Notes: generated from the sequence alone by a model not told the origin. Shown: positions 39,027 to 47,645, numbered from the stretch's first letter. The stretch: 64,000 nt of DNA from Trichomonas vaginalis G3 (GCF_026262505.1 NC_067208.1:8813962-8877961), one strand, 5' to 3'. Numbers and translations: made by a program.

Positions 39027-41180
39027 ATGCCCCCGTATAGAATGGACAGAAGGTCTGCTAGAATAAAAGCAGAGTTAGAAAGATATGGTTGGAAAGTTTC
39101 GAAGAATTTTAAATATAGGAAGGGAAGACCCATAAAAGTCTATGACAAACTGGCTGGTCTTCGCTACGAAATGGACTTGGAAACAGCACGTGCAAATTAT
39201 CCAAACAGACTAGAGAGGTTAGAAGAAGAACGTCTTATGGACATGCCTTTCGATGTTAGTGAACCTCAGGTTGAAGGACACGACGGCTTTGCCAGATTCT
39301 ACTGGAAACATGACGAACAATTGTATCCTTTGAGGAGGAAAAAAGGGAAGGGTGAAGATGCACATGCTCCCATGGAAAGAACAAGATATGCATATGAAAA
39401 GTATCGTGAGGTTAGAAGTCAAATTACATCTGGTCGAACCTTTACAGTAAACTTTGACGAAGGAAAGAACAAAGAAGGCTTCATGGGAGTACTTGCTGCA
39501 ATTCAAGACGGAAATAAGAAAGGATACAATCTCAGACTAACCGTAACAGATTTAGATGGTCATATTTACTATGCACATGGCAATGTCACAACAGCCGCAC
39601 AACTTCTTGACGCTTTCAAGACTACAAAGAGAGAACAAATGGTTGACTCCGACTCAGATATTTTGAATGCAATTGAAGGAATTGCAAGCGTGAAGTTCGA
39701 ATGGTACCAACCTAACCCTCAAGCAGTCAGACAACATGCTGGATACTTCCCGTTCAGAAATAAGTCTGACATTGACTTAACAAGGTATGGAATTTACAAT
39801 TCAATTGAAACAATTGTCAATGAACCTTGTATTCTTACATGTCTCAGGAACTCTGGTCTTGTTACAGATGAGAAGATGAAGTATCTTGAGTCATGTGTGA
39901 AAACAAGGTACATTCTCAGAAGTCAATTGTCAAAAGTTGCACCGTTGGCAAATGTGAATATCCGAGTCAACATTCCGACTGAGAAAGGTTCTTCACATGA
40001 CGACTATGTTGTTGACTTCAAATTGCCATGGTTGAAGATTGTACTTGTCCACAACCACTTCATGTTGAACGAAAGTCTTACAAACCCATTGTTCGGAAAA
40101 GGCAAGTGCAACATTGTCAGAGCTGTTAACATTCTTTTCGAGAAAGGCTTGTTGGAACCAATTCCAGATGACAAGCTGACAGAAACTTTTGTACCAAAAG
40201 ACGAAACAAACTTTTCATTGTTGGTAAGACCAAAAGTTGTTCCAGACAAAGTTATAGCACAAAAGAAGTACACGGTTCCAAAAGGAGTTGGATTGTTCGT
40301 ATACCAACCTGAACCAGAAGAACTTCCAATGAGGTTGCAAGAACTTCAAGATGCTATAAACAAACTTCCATTGAGACATCCAGTCGACGTCAAATTGTAT
40401 TGGAGAGCATCTGAGTTAGGTCAGAAGGTTTTATATGAAACAGGTTGCTTTGACGATGTTTATGAGATAACAGGCGAGGTTTCTCAGAAGATAAGAGACT
40501 CACTTGAATTTCCACGAACTGGACCGATTGGATGCGACAAGTTCGACTCATACGAAAAAATATACTATGTCGACCTTAACGCTGCGTACATGAGGTTCGT
40601 CCAATATATTCCGACTGGAATTCCAAACGAAAAAGGTGAGTTCCCGGGAAGGAACTATACAGTTGGAAAAGTCATACAACAACTCTATGATATTAGGAAA
40701 GCTTCAAACCCCAAACTTGCAATGACACTCAAATTGCTTATGAATTCGACATGGGGATATTCCATTAAAAAACCTCAAGCGATGAAGAGTAAACACTATG
40801 AGAAGGTCGACAACTTTGTTGAAAGGTTTTCTCCTTTTGTTTTGAAGTACGAGTTCACCGAAGGTCAAAATGGCTTAGTAACCACAGTAAAACCTATTGT
40901 CGAACATTGGTCTTATCCTCAGTTCGCAAAGGCAGTCCTTGACAACTACAACAAATTCTTCTCAGAGGTTAAATCCAAAGTGAAGGTATACTATGAGAAC
41001 ATCGATGCGCTCATGACGAACGAGGAAGGCTATAACAAACTCATTGAAATGGGAATGGTCGGTGAGAAGATGGGCTGTTTTAAGCTAGACAAGGTATTTT
41101 CCGAAGTTCATGTCCTCTCCAAACGTAAGTACTGGGCCGTACTTGAAAACGGCACAGAAATAAAACATTGCATGAAATAA
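39027..41180 (+). CDS. Divergent B-family DNA polymerase of Polinton 2
   Basis: 717 aa. The middle has a Polinton-polymerase block (EPCILTCLRNSGLVTDEK). The C-terminal palm has IYYVDLNAAYMRFVQ (motif A), LKLLMNSTWGYSIKKP (motif B) and VKVYYENIDALM (motif C position), then FSEVHVLSKRKYWAV. Function by family: replication of the linear element by protein priming. The sequence is far from the Polinton 1 polymerase and its N-terminal ~250 residues are unlike it. The open frame runs from the ATG at 39027 without interruption. Confidence 0.8.
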   Translation: MPPYRMDRRSARIKAELERYGWKVSKNFKYRKGRPIKVYDKLAGLRYEMDLETARANYPNRLERLEEERLMDMPFDVSEPQVEGHDGFARFYWKHDEQLYPLRRKKGKGEDAHAPMERTRYAYEKYREVRSQITSGRTFTVNFDEGKNKEGFMGVLAAIQDGNKKGYNLRLTVTDLDGHIYYAHGNVTTAAQLLDAFKTTKREQMVDSDSDILNAIEGIASVKFEWYQPNPQAVRQHAGYFPFRNKSDIDLTRYGIYNSIETIVNEPCILTCLRNSGLVTDEKMKYLESCVKTRYILRSQLSKVAPLANVNIRVNIPTEKGSSHDDYVVDFKLPWLKIVLVHNHFMLNESLTNPLFGKGKCNIVRAVNILFEKGLLEPIPDDKLTETFVPKDETNFSLLVRPKVVPDKVIAQKKYTVPKGVGLFVYQPEPEELPMRLQELQDAINKLPLRHPVDVKLYWRASELGQKVLYETGCFDDVYEITGEVSQKIRDSLEFPRTGPIGCDKFDSYEKIYYVDLNAAYMRFVQYIPTGIPNEKGEFPGRNYTVGKVIQQLYDIRKASNPKLAMTLKLLMNSTWGYSIKKPQAMKSKHYEKVDNFVERFSPFVLKYEFTEGQNGLVTTVKPIVEHWSYPQFAKAVLDNYNKFFSEVKSKVKVYYENIDALMTNEEGYNKLIEMGMVGEKMGCFKLDKVFSEVHVLSKRKYWAVLENGTEIKHCMK

Positions 41181-41236
41181 AAAATTGCATACCATTTTAA
41201 AACGTTTTTAAAACAGTATATTTTTACATATATTAA

Positions 41237-42097
41237 ATGCTTCAGGTTGAAAAACAAAGAACAAAAGTAGCAGATACAAAACCGTTAGACTATATCTTTA
41301 CAAACGCTGGTAGAAATATTTCAGATGAAGAAATTTCATCTCGATCTTACAGGTTTGACTATCCAATTCGTTGGCTTCAAAGTCCTTCAGATGCAAAGGC
41401 AATAGGATTTAGAAGAGTTTTGTTTTCAAATAGAACTAACGCATTCATGTTCGCAGTATATTTTCACGGTCAGTATAAAGGCTCTGATGGTCTAATAGAA
41501 AAATTTGACGAAATGAAAATCTTTACAATTCGTTCAGACGAAAGTCTTGAAAAAACTCTAAATGACTTTCAAACTCAAATAAACAAATACTACTGGGAAT
41601 TTCAAGAAAAATATGACTCTTTACTAAATGGAACATACTATCTGAAACTAGAATACGACAAGATGAACTCCACAGTTTCATTTCAAAAGATTGAAATTAA
41701 CCCTCCAAGAGATACAGAGTTTTTATATTGGGGAGTAGACAGGCGTTCTTGGGCACAATTTCTTCGGTTACTAAACCAGAACGAACCATTACCACCAGAT
41801 GGTCCATTTAAATTTATACTCCCACCAGCAGATTTGACAGTTTATAGAAACGTGTTTGACCCTCAAAATGTCATGTGTCATGCAAGTTTCAGTTCAAGCA
41901 ACAACAGTTTTCTTTGTATCGGTAAGGACTTTTATGACTTTGCTTCTAAATTCTACGAACCACCTAGTAACAGTTTCTCTGACTTTCAAGTTTGGTTCAC
42001 AACAAACGGTGTGCAGCATATTCTTCCATTGTACTATGACTTTTATCTCGAATTGTCTTTCATATACAACTACGGAAAAGTGCTGAAAAAGTATTGA
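41237..42097 (+). CDS. Minor-capsid (penton-like) candidate B, 286 aa
   Basis: Paralogue of 34216-35064 with the same blocks in order: YRFDYPIRWL, KAIGFRRVLF, CHASFSSSNNSFLCIGKDFY, FYEPPSNSFSDFQVWFTT and YLELSFIYNY. Its leader TATTTTTACATATATTAA resembles other genes of the element. Two diverged copies may supply different vertex positions, but that is speculation. Looks whole. Confidence 0.6.
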   Translation: MLQVEKQRTKVADTKPLDYIFTNAGRNISDEEISSRSYRFDYPIRWLQSPSDAKAIGFRRVLFSNRTNAFMFAVYFHGQYKGSDGLIEKFDEMKIFTIRSDESLEKTLNDFQTQINKYYWEFQEKYDSLLNGTYYLKLEYDKMNSTVSFQKIEINPPRDTEFLYWGVDRRSWAQFLRLLNQNEPLPPDGPFKFILPPADLTVYRNVFDPQNVMCHASFSSSNNSFLCIGKDFYDFASKFYEPPSNSFSDFQVWFTTNGVQHILPLYYDFYLELSFIYNYGKVLKKY

Positions 42098-42118
42098 AAA
42101 ATATATTTTAGATCTCAC

Positions 42119-42212
42119 CAGGTCCCTCGGTCCCTCGGTCCCTCGGTCATTTTAACTTCTCTGAAAAAGTGTGACAACATGACATTTTGACAACAACACA
42201 GGAGATAGATTT
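42119..42212 (+). repeat. R2-type boundary repeat, left copy in Polinton 2
   Basis: Starts with three 9-bp units (GGTCCCTCG), then AACTTCTCTGAAAAAGTGTG and ACAACATGACATTTTGACAA. The inverted partner is at 44069-44162. The inner half is related to the Polinton 1 repeats around the helicase. Confidence 0.9.
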
Positions 42213-42790
42213 CTTCGTCAATGTTTTGTATAAAAAGCACCCGCCGGAATTCCGGCAGGTGGTATATTCTTCACAAAATGCTTGTTTTGTCAAGACTTTC
42301 TTCGTCAATGTTTTGTATAAAAAGCACCCCGCGGAATTCCGGCAGGTGGTATATTCTTCACAAAATGCTTGTTTTGTCAAGACTTTCATCGTAAATGTTT
42401 TGTCAAACATAAACGTAAATGTTTTGTCATGACTTCTTCATCGTATTCTTTCACCCGTTGAATTTTGTATAAAAAAGCAACCGCCGGAATTCCGGCGGTT
42501 GGTATATTCTTCACAAAATGCCTGTTTTGTCAAGACTTTCATCGTATATGTTTTGTATAAAAAGCACCTGCCGGAATTCCGCGGGGTGGTATATTCTTCA
42601 CAAAATGCCTGTTTTGTCAAGACTTTCATCGTCAATGTTTTGTATAAAAAGCAACCCGCGGAATTCCGCGGGGTGGTATATTCTTCACGAAATGCTTGTT
42701 TTGTCAAGACTTTCATCGTATATGTTTTGTATAAAAAGCACCTGCCGGAATTCCGCGGGGTGGTATATTCTTCACAAAATGCTTGTTTTG
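42213..42790. repeat. Array of ~87-bp units, each with a GGAATTCC-centred palindrome
   Basis: Six palindromic units, spaced about 87 bp in two blocks. Constant parts are TTTTGTATAAAAAGCA and TGGTATATTCTTCACAAAAT. The palindrome arms vary together around GGAATTCC: for example ACCGCCGG/CCGGCGGT in one unit and ACCCGC/GCGGGGT in another. Frames across the array are artefacts of the repeat. Confidence 0.9.
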
Positions 42791-42861
42791 AGGTCGAGCC
42801 AAAAGTGGCTCCACCGTATTTTTCAACCAAAACTCGTTCATTTTGTTGTTCCCGGACCAAA

Positions 42862-42920
42862 AAAATATATTTTAGGTGAAGAGGTGAGATCTCACCTCTT
42901 TTCTCACCTCTTTTCTCACC
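42862..42920 (+). repeat. R1 palindromic repeat, left of the 304-aa gene
   Basis: AAATATATTTTAGGTGAAGA, then GGTGAGATCTCACC, then CTCTTTTCTCACC units. Inverted partner at 43919-43978. Confidence 0.88.
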
Positions 42921-43000
42921 CGTTGAATTTTCATGAATTTTCCCGAAATAAAAAAAGTTAGTTTTTTAAAAAAAATATTTTTTATTTTTATTGTAAGAAC

Positions 43001-43915
43001 ATGTTAGCAACAACAGCACCAAACTCGTTAGTCATGAACCCAACATCTATGTTAGTAGAGATGAAAAGCTTCATTCCTTCTTCATATACTTTCGAAACAG
43101 AAATCCAGAAGATAAAGCAAGAACTTCTCCAAGGAGATTTAGACTGTAGTGCGAAAGATGAAACAAATGAAGAATATCTTTATGAAATGCAGGATATTAT
43201 TGACCATCTACCTAAACTTCCTGAAATACAACAACAAAAGCTTACTATTCCTGAATTCGATGAAATAGAAGTCAAAGCAACTGACTCAGTAGAAACCAAG
43301 AAGTTCATACGTAAGGTAAACTATGAGTTTCTTGGATTTCATTGCAACCACAAAGTCATGGACAAAGATTGCGATATGGTATATAAAAATGTTTCTGACA
43401 TATACAAATCTGAAGAATTTAAGACCTACGACAACTTTGTTTCGTTAGTTGCAAAATGTGTATGGCAGATAAGAGATAAAGATAAAAGAGGTAAAGTATG
43501 GAACGAACAGATAAAACCAGCAACTTTTGAGTTAAAGAAAACCATTGACGCCTTAGTCATACTTGCAGGTTTTATTTCAATGTACAATGCTAAAATGAAC
43601 CCACAATGTTCAAAATGTAAAGCAGCAATGAGGAAATATAACTACTCCGTCAAAGAGATAGAACGTATGCGAAACGACTATGCAGATTTAAAGAAAGAAG
43701 TAGAGAAACCAGCAGAAGATAAAATGGACATGTTGACATTTCTGAACAAAAACTATCCAACAGCTGACGATTTCCTTCTATCTGATGTCAAGAAGAAATA
43801 TAAAGAAACATTCGGCATAGTTAAAACTTTTGACATACTGACAGAAGAAATAGAAGCTACAAAACTGTTTAGGATTTCAAATATACATCGTACAATTCAT
43901 GTAAGACGCTTGTGA
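43001..43915 (+). CDS. 304-aa hypothetical protein in a nested-repeat cassette
   Basis: Unrecognised. Mostly helical, with a Cys pair (PQCSKCKAAMRKYN) near residue 205 followed by a coiled coil (IERMRNDYADLKKEVEKP). Another Cys/His region (FHCNHKVMDKDCDM) lies near residue 115. It is enclosed first by inverted R1 repeats and then by inverted R2 repeats. That places it in the same kind of bracket as the primase-helicase in Polinton 1, although the two proteins look unrelated. Looks whole. Confidence 0.6.
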   Translation: MLATTAPNSLVMNPTSMLVEMKSFIPSSYTFETEIQKIKQELLQGDLDCSAKDETNEEYLYEMQDIIDHLPKLPEIQQQKLTIPEFDEIEVKATDSVETKKFIRKVNYEFLGFHCNHKVMDKDCDMVYKNVSDIYKSEEFKTYDNFVSLVAKCVWQIRDKDKRGKVWNEQIKPATFELKKTIDALVILAGFISMYNAKMNPQCSKCKAAMRKYNYSVKEIERMRNDYADLKKEVEKPAEDKMDMLTFLNKNYPTADDFLLSDVKKKYKETFGIVKTFDILTEEIEATKLFRISNIHRTIHVRRL

Positions 43916-43918
43916 AAA

Positions 43919-43978
43919 AGAGGTGAGAAAACAGGTGAGAAAACAGGTGAGATCTCACCTCTTCACCTAAAATATATT
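43919..43978 (-). repeat. R1 palindromic repeat, right of the 304-aa gene
   Basis: Inverted relative of 42862-42920, containing GGTGAGATCTCACC and ending CACCTAAAATATATTTTTGC. Confidence 0.88.
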
Positions 43979-43991
43979 TTTGCTGAGTAAA

Positions 43992-44051
43992 ATGACCAAA
44001 TTTCATTATATAACTGTTATGAGTGACGAAGAGAACTTTGACACTTCGTAA
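43992..44051 (+). CDS. 19-aa leader-like reading frame
   Basis: Begins MTKFH directly after the R1 tail AATATATTTTTGCTGAGTAA and stops at 44051. The same tail and MTKFH start recur at 44195. Probably a promoter-plus-start remnant, not a functional gene. Confidence 0.25.
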   Translation: MTKFHYITVMSDEENFDTS

Positions 44052-44068
44052 AAAAAACATATACGAAG

Positions 44069-44162
44069 AAATCTATTTCCTGGACTGTTGTCTAAATGTC
44101 ATGTTGTCACACTTTTTCAGAGAAGTTCATTTGACCGAGGGACCGAGGGACCGAGGGACCTG
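44069..44162 (-). repeat. R2-type boundary repeat, right copy in Polinton 2
   Basis: Inverted partner of 42119-42212, including CTAAATGTCATGTTGTCACA and three CCGAGGGAC units. Confidence 0.9.
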
Positions 44163-44194
44163 GTTCCACCTAAAATATATTTTTGCTGAAAAAA

Positions 44195-44530
44195 ATGACC
44201 AAATTTCATGAATTTCCTCATATGTTTGCGACCGGTGGAAAACCGCGGGTCGAGATTCCGTACGAAAATCGTAAAAAAAACTCATGAAAATCGTGGAAAA
44301 TTGCTACCCCGACTTTTCTCGGTCTTGCATAAAACTCATGAAAATCGTAAAAAATTGCGACCCCGACTTTTCCCGGGGTCGCCTAAAACTCATGAAAATC
44401 GTAAAAAATTGCGAGTACGGAAAAAACCGTAGTCGCCTAAAACTCATGAAAATCGTAAAAAAACTCTATGAAAACAGTGAAAAAATGCGAGTGGGAGAAA
44501 AACCCTGATCGCCAAAACTCTATGAAAATC
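44195..44530 (+). repeat. Hairpin array that begins with a KilA-N gene fragment
   Basis: Starts with an ATG frame reading MTKFHEFPHMFAT, whose bases 44210-44271 match 45546-45609 inside the KilA-N gene. It then repeats CTCATGAAAATCGTAAAAAA about six times. Most units contain a different short hairpin (GCGACCCC/GGGGTCGC; TACGG-aaaaaa-CCGTA). Confidence 0.85.
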
Positions 44531-44554
44531 GTAAAAAAACTCTATGAAATCATA

Positions 44555-44636
44555 TCTTTTATACAAGATAGAAAAAATAAAATTAACGCTAGTTTTTTTA
44601 AAATATTTTTTTTTATTTTGTATGTAAAGACAGGAA
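44555..44636 (+). promoter_or_regulatory. Leader shared by two consecutive KilA-N/GIY-YIG-type genes
   Basis: TCTTTTATACAAGATAGAAA, then AACGCTAGTTTT, a T-rich stretch and TTTTGTATGTAAAGACAG before the ATG. The same leader, slightly shorter, lies at 45268-45338 before the next gene. Confidence 0.55.
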
Positions 44637-45251
44637 ATGACAAGCACTGAGTTTGAAACAGTTAGAAAGATAGACAATGAGACCAAAATAGTTAGAATAG
44701 GTGATTTAAACGTAAGATACTCAAAGAAATACAACAAATATTCTTTGTCAGACATTTTAACACTATCTGAAGGAAAGAAAGCACACGGCTGGGTTAGAAA
44801 TGCTTCTACTCAGAAAATTTTGACAAAAAATCCTGAGCTTATGATATCGGTAAGATTCTATGGAACAAGAGCATATCTCATCGACAAAAGTCTTATACCA
44901 GTAGTTTTGTTCTGGATTGACCCAGTTGTTGGATATAATTTCATAACATATGGTTCATTCGATACTGAACGTTGCAGTGAAGGCTTAGTTTACATCGTTC
45001 AGAAACCGAAGGACTTCAATACAAAGAGATATAAGATAGGAAGAACATTTAATATAACTCAAAGATATGACAGTACAGTCAATAGAGTTAAGGTTGCGTT
45101 TGTTAACGATATGAGAGCTGCTGAAACAGAACTACTTGAAAAGTTTGAGAAAATGTATGGTGCTCCCACGAAAGGTAAAGAAACTTTCGAAGTAGATGAG
45201 ATCGACAAAGCTATAAAATTATTTGACGAAGTTGCTGAAAAATACATGTAA
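44637..45251 (+). CDS. KilA-N-like protein with T5orf172 (GIY-YIG-like) domain
   Basis: 204 aa. Residues ~30-105 resemble a KilA-N/Bro-type DNA-binding region (YSLSDILTLSEGKKAHGW, ISVRFYGTRAYLID, VLFWIDPVVGYNF). Residues ~120-200 fit T5orf172/MUG113, a GIY-YIG-like nuclease fold: GLVYIVQKPKDF, RYKIGRTFNITQRYD, AETELLEKFEKMYG and KGKETFEVDEID. This pairing is typical of large DNA viruses and phages. It probably acts on DNA, as regulator or nuclease. Looks whole. Confidence 0.75.
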   Translation: MTSTEFETVRKIDNETKIVRIGDLNVRYSKKYNKYSLSDILTLSEGKKAHGWVRNASTQKILTKNPELMISVRFYGTRAYLIDKSLIPVVLFWIDPVVGYNFITYGSFDTERCSEGLVYIVQKPKDFNTKRYKIGRTFNITQRYDSTVNRVKVAFVNDMRAAETELLEKFEKMYGAPTKGKETFEVDEIDKAIKLFDEVAEKYM

Positions 45252-45267
45252 AGCGTTTATTTTTGGT

Positions 45268-45338
45268 CTTTTATACAAGATAGAAAATAACGCTAGTTTT
45301 TATAAAATATTTTTTTTATTTTGTATGTAAAGACAGAT
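45268..45338 (+). promoter_or_regulatory. Second copy of the KilA-N gene leader
   Basis: Same leader as 44555-44636 (TCTTTTATACAAGATAGAAA, AACGCTAGTTTT, TTTTGTATGTAAAGACAG). The duplication suggests that the two genes arose or are expressed as a pair. Confidence 0.55.
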
Positions 45339-46145
45339 ATGTCAACATCAGAGAACACAACAACTGCTATCGTTCATGAAGATATAAATGAAGAATACGA
45401 GTGGGTTCAGTATAACAAACAGTTACGTCTCATTCGTTCGGTCAAAGATGACATGTACCAAATGCAAAGTATTTTGAATGCTCTTCGTTCTACAAAGCAA
45501 GCATACCATTGGTTTGAAAACCAACAGACAAAAGAACTTTTAGAAGAATTTCCTCATATGTTTGCGACCCTCGGAAAACCGAGGGTCGAGATTCCGTACG
45601 AAAATCGTCAAAATTTGCCAAATGGTTTGAGAGGTTGGTATGTACATAGACTTCTTGTAAATGCTGTTGCAATGTGGGCTTCACCTCGCTATGCTTGTTA
45701 TATTTTCATGATGTTAGATGAAATTCATAGACAAGAACGTGAAGAGCTAGAGAACAAGCTTGAAGCAAAAGACAAAAACATACAGAAAAGAATACCACGT
45801 TCGGTACCAAAAGGAAAGGAAAAGAACTATAAGTATATGATTTACACTGAAGAGATGGAAAATGAAGAAGACAGAGATATGGTTATGTTGCATTTAGTCA
45901 GAAGAAACAACAAAAGCTTTTACGACTTAGCTAAGATTTACAAATCTGACAGAAATTGGTTCTATCGCGAAAACTTACCGATTTCAATGACACCAAATGA
46001 AGATGTTAAACAGATAGTTCAAGATACGTTACCTCAAACACACTATGATATGAAAGGTTGTACAATACTTACATTCAAAGAAGATTTGCCGCTACTGAAA
46101 GAAAAAATAACAGAGTATTTTGACAACTTCAAAGAGGAAGAGTAA
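45339..46145 (+). CDS. KilA-N domain protein
   Basis: 268 aa from the ATG at 45339; an in-frame TTG at 45321 is not a likely start. Residues ~40-130 are KilA-N: LNALRSTKQAYHWFENQ, then NLPNGLRGWYVHRLLVNAVA and MWASPRYACYIFMML. A charged linker follows, and then a C-terminal region of viral Bro/KilA type (YKYMIYTEEMENEEDRDMV, YDLAKIYKSDRNWFYREN). KilA-N proteins bind DNA and are common in large DNA viruses. The hairpin CGACCCTCGG-aaaa-CCGAGGGTCG lies in the coding sequence at 45565-45588. Looks whole. Confidence 0.8.
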   Translation: MSTSENTTTAIVHEDINEEYEWVQYNKQLRLIRSVKDDMYQMQSILNALRSTKQAYHWFENQQTKELLEEFPHMFATLGKPRVEIPYENRQNLPNGLRGWYVHRLLVNAVAMWASPRYACYIFMMLDEIHRQEREELENKLEAKDKNIQKRIPRSVPKGKEKNYKYMIYTEEMENEEDRDMVMLHLVRRNNKSFYDLAKIYKSDRNWFYRENLPISMTPNEDVKQIVQDTLPQTHYDMKGCTILTFKEDLPLLKEKITEYFDNFKEEE

Positions 46146-46244
46146 ATGAACCATTTATTTTTCAAGCTTGACACCAAAGATGGCTCAGGTAGCTCTAGAT
46201 GGTAAATTGTCTTGTCCGAGTCCTTCTGGCATTCCGAGTCCTTC

Positions 46245-46552
46245 CTTCCGACAGGAAAAGTTTTTCCTTCCAACAGGAAAAGTTTTTCCTTCCGACAGGA
46301 AAAGTTTTTCTTTCCGACAGGAAAAATTTTTCTTTCCGACAGGAAAAATTTTTCTTTCCGACAGGAAAAATTTTTCCAGTTGTCCGTCCGTAAACCATTC
46401 AAATTTTCGAAAATTGAGAACTTTTTGGCCGACCTTCAGGAAAAATTTTTCTTTCCGACAGGAAAAATTTTTCTTTCCGACAGGAAAAATTTTTCTTTCC
46501 GACAGGAAAAGTTTTTCTTTCCGACAGGAAAAGTCCTTCCATCCGACAGGAC
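46245..46552. repeat. 22-bp tandem array with A5T5 core
   Basis: About eleven units of CCGACAGGAAAAATTTTTC plus TTT in two blocks, separated by about 55 bp of unique sequence. Each unit holds the palindrome GAAAAATTTTTC. Because 22 is not a multiple of three, every frame cycles through a 22-residue pattern, so the long frames here are not genes. Confidence 0.9.
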
Positions 46553-46560
46553 ACAAACGA

Positions 46561-46749
46561 ATGTCCGACGTACCACCAACCGAGTCCATTCCAAAGCCAG
46601 AAGAACCGACAGCCCCAGCACCACAACAGACTAAGACTCAAACACTTACATTTTTACGCTTGACTTTTTACAATTTGAACTTTGTTTGCGTAGATATGAA
46701 TTCTGAAAGAAGTATGAGGGTCTTGTATGACTTTGTACTTCTCCCATAG
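46561..46749 (+). CDS. Short Pro-rich reading frame, doubtful
   Basis: Begins MSDVPPTESIPKPEEPTAPA, which looks protein-like, but the second half runs antisense to the ATPase end. Could be a small gene or a stray remnant. Confidence 0.25.
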   Translation: MSDVPPTESIPKPEEPTAPAPQQTKTQTLTFLRLTFYNLNFVCVDMNSERSMRVLYDFVLLP

Positions 46750-47631
46750 TTCATGTCTGTCAAACTTACCTGCCATGGACTCTTTCATAAGTTCCATGAA
46801 ATCGTCTTCGGACAATCCGGGGAAAAGTACAATGTCAGTAAGTATTCTCTTTACATCCTTACTTAAACTCTTGGCTGTCTGTACACAAATGACAACTGAA
46901 ATGTTAAAGTGTCTGAGCTTCTTAAGAATTCGACACATGTCTTGTTCTCTGTTCTTTAACAAAGGATGAGAAGCAAAGTCATCTAAGATAAGAAGACATC
47001 TGTGAGGGTAAGTCTTCCAATCGTAAGATTGCAATTTCTTCGAAATGTATTCTATCTCTTTCTGTTTGTTTCTGAAGTGTTTCTTCTCTAATATTCTCTG
47101 CATTTCCTCATTTGGGTCTTTAAACTTAGAATTGACATACTCATTTATAGCATTGTACTTCAAAACTCTTCTTTGGTACTTCTTTATCCAATCTAACAAC
47201 TCAGTATCTTTTATACATACTAACTTAGACTTTTTTATAATATCTTTGAACGAATTTACGGTTTGGTCAAATTGACCAGAAGTACTACAAATGACTACTA
47301 ACTCATAGAATGGGTTCTTCTCATCTAGTTCTTGTTGTTGTGCAGCCATTTTAAGATAAGTGAAAGTCTTACCCGACCCAGGTGGTGCGATTAGACCTGT
47401 TATACCATTCTGAGCAAATAAGAACTTGTCATGTATGGGTTTTATCTGAGCATTTTCCAACTTCCTCTTGTTCTTATTTAAAACATTCTCAAATTTTTTG
47501 TCAATGTCAGCAAACTTTTTTTCTAACATATTTTTAGAAAAATTAAAATTTTTATCTTTTAGGAAATGTCTAGCGATTTCGCTATCTATATTCGAGACAA
47601 GCTTTTCGACAGCAAAACATCTGTCGACCAT
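46654..47631 (-). CDS. FtsK/HerA-type genome-packaging ATPase
   Basis: 325 aa from the ATG at 47631. Walker A in ITGLIAPPGSGKTFTYLKM near residue 80, Walker B in RCLLILDDFASHPLL near residue 215, and FNISVVICVQTAKSL as the following sensor strand. Matches the packaging ATPase family of Polintons and adenovirus-like viruses, and the Polinton 1 gene at 7515-8347. Looks whole. Confidence 0.85.
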   Translation of the reverse strand: MVDRCFAVEKLVSNIDSEIARHFLKDKNFNFSKNMLEKKFADIDKKFENVLNKNKRKLENAQIKPIHDKFLFAQNGITGLIAPPGSGKTFTYLKMAAQQQELDEKNPFYELVVICSTSGQFDQTVNSFKDIIKKSKLVCIKDTELLDWIKKYQRRVLKYNAINEYVNSKFKDPNEEMQRILEKKHFRNKQKEIEYISKKLQSYDWKTYPHRCLLILDDFASHPLLKNREQDMCRILKKLRHFNISVVICVQTAKSLSKDVKRILTDIVLFPGLSEDDFMELMKESMAGKFDRHELWEKYKVIQDPHTSFRIHIYANKVQIVKSQA

Positions 47632-47645
47632 AAAATCTTACATAG

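Noticed and set aside
42213-42790. CRISPR-like array of palindromic repeats
   Set aside because: The sequence between palindromes is itself repeated, no cas-like gene is near, and it lies inside a Polinton.
46168-46749. Several overlapping reading frames on both strands rich in FPVGKKNFSCRK or FSFRQEKFF
   Set aside because: They are produced by the 22-bp tandem repeat, which is open in all frames; only the downstream Pro-rich start is even possibly real.
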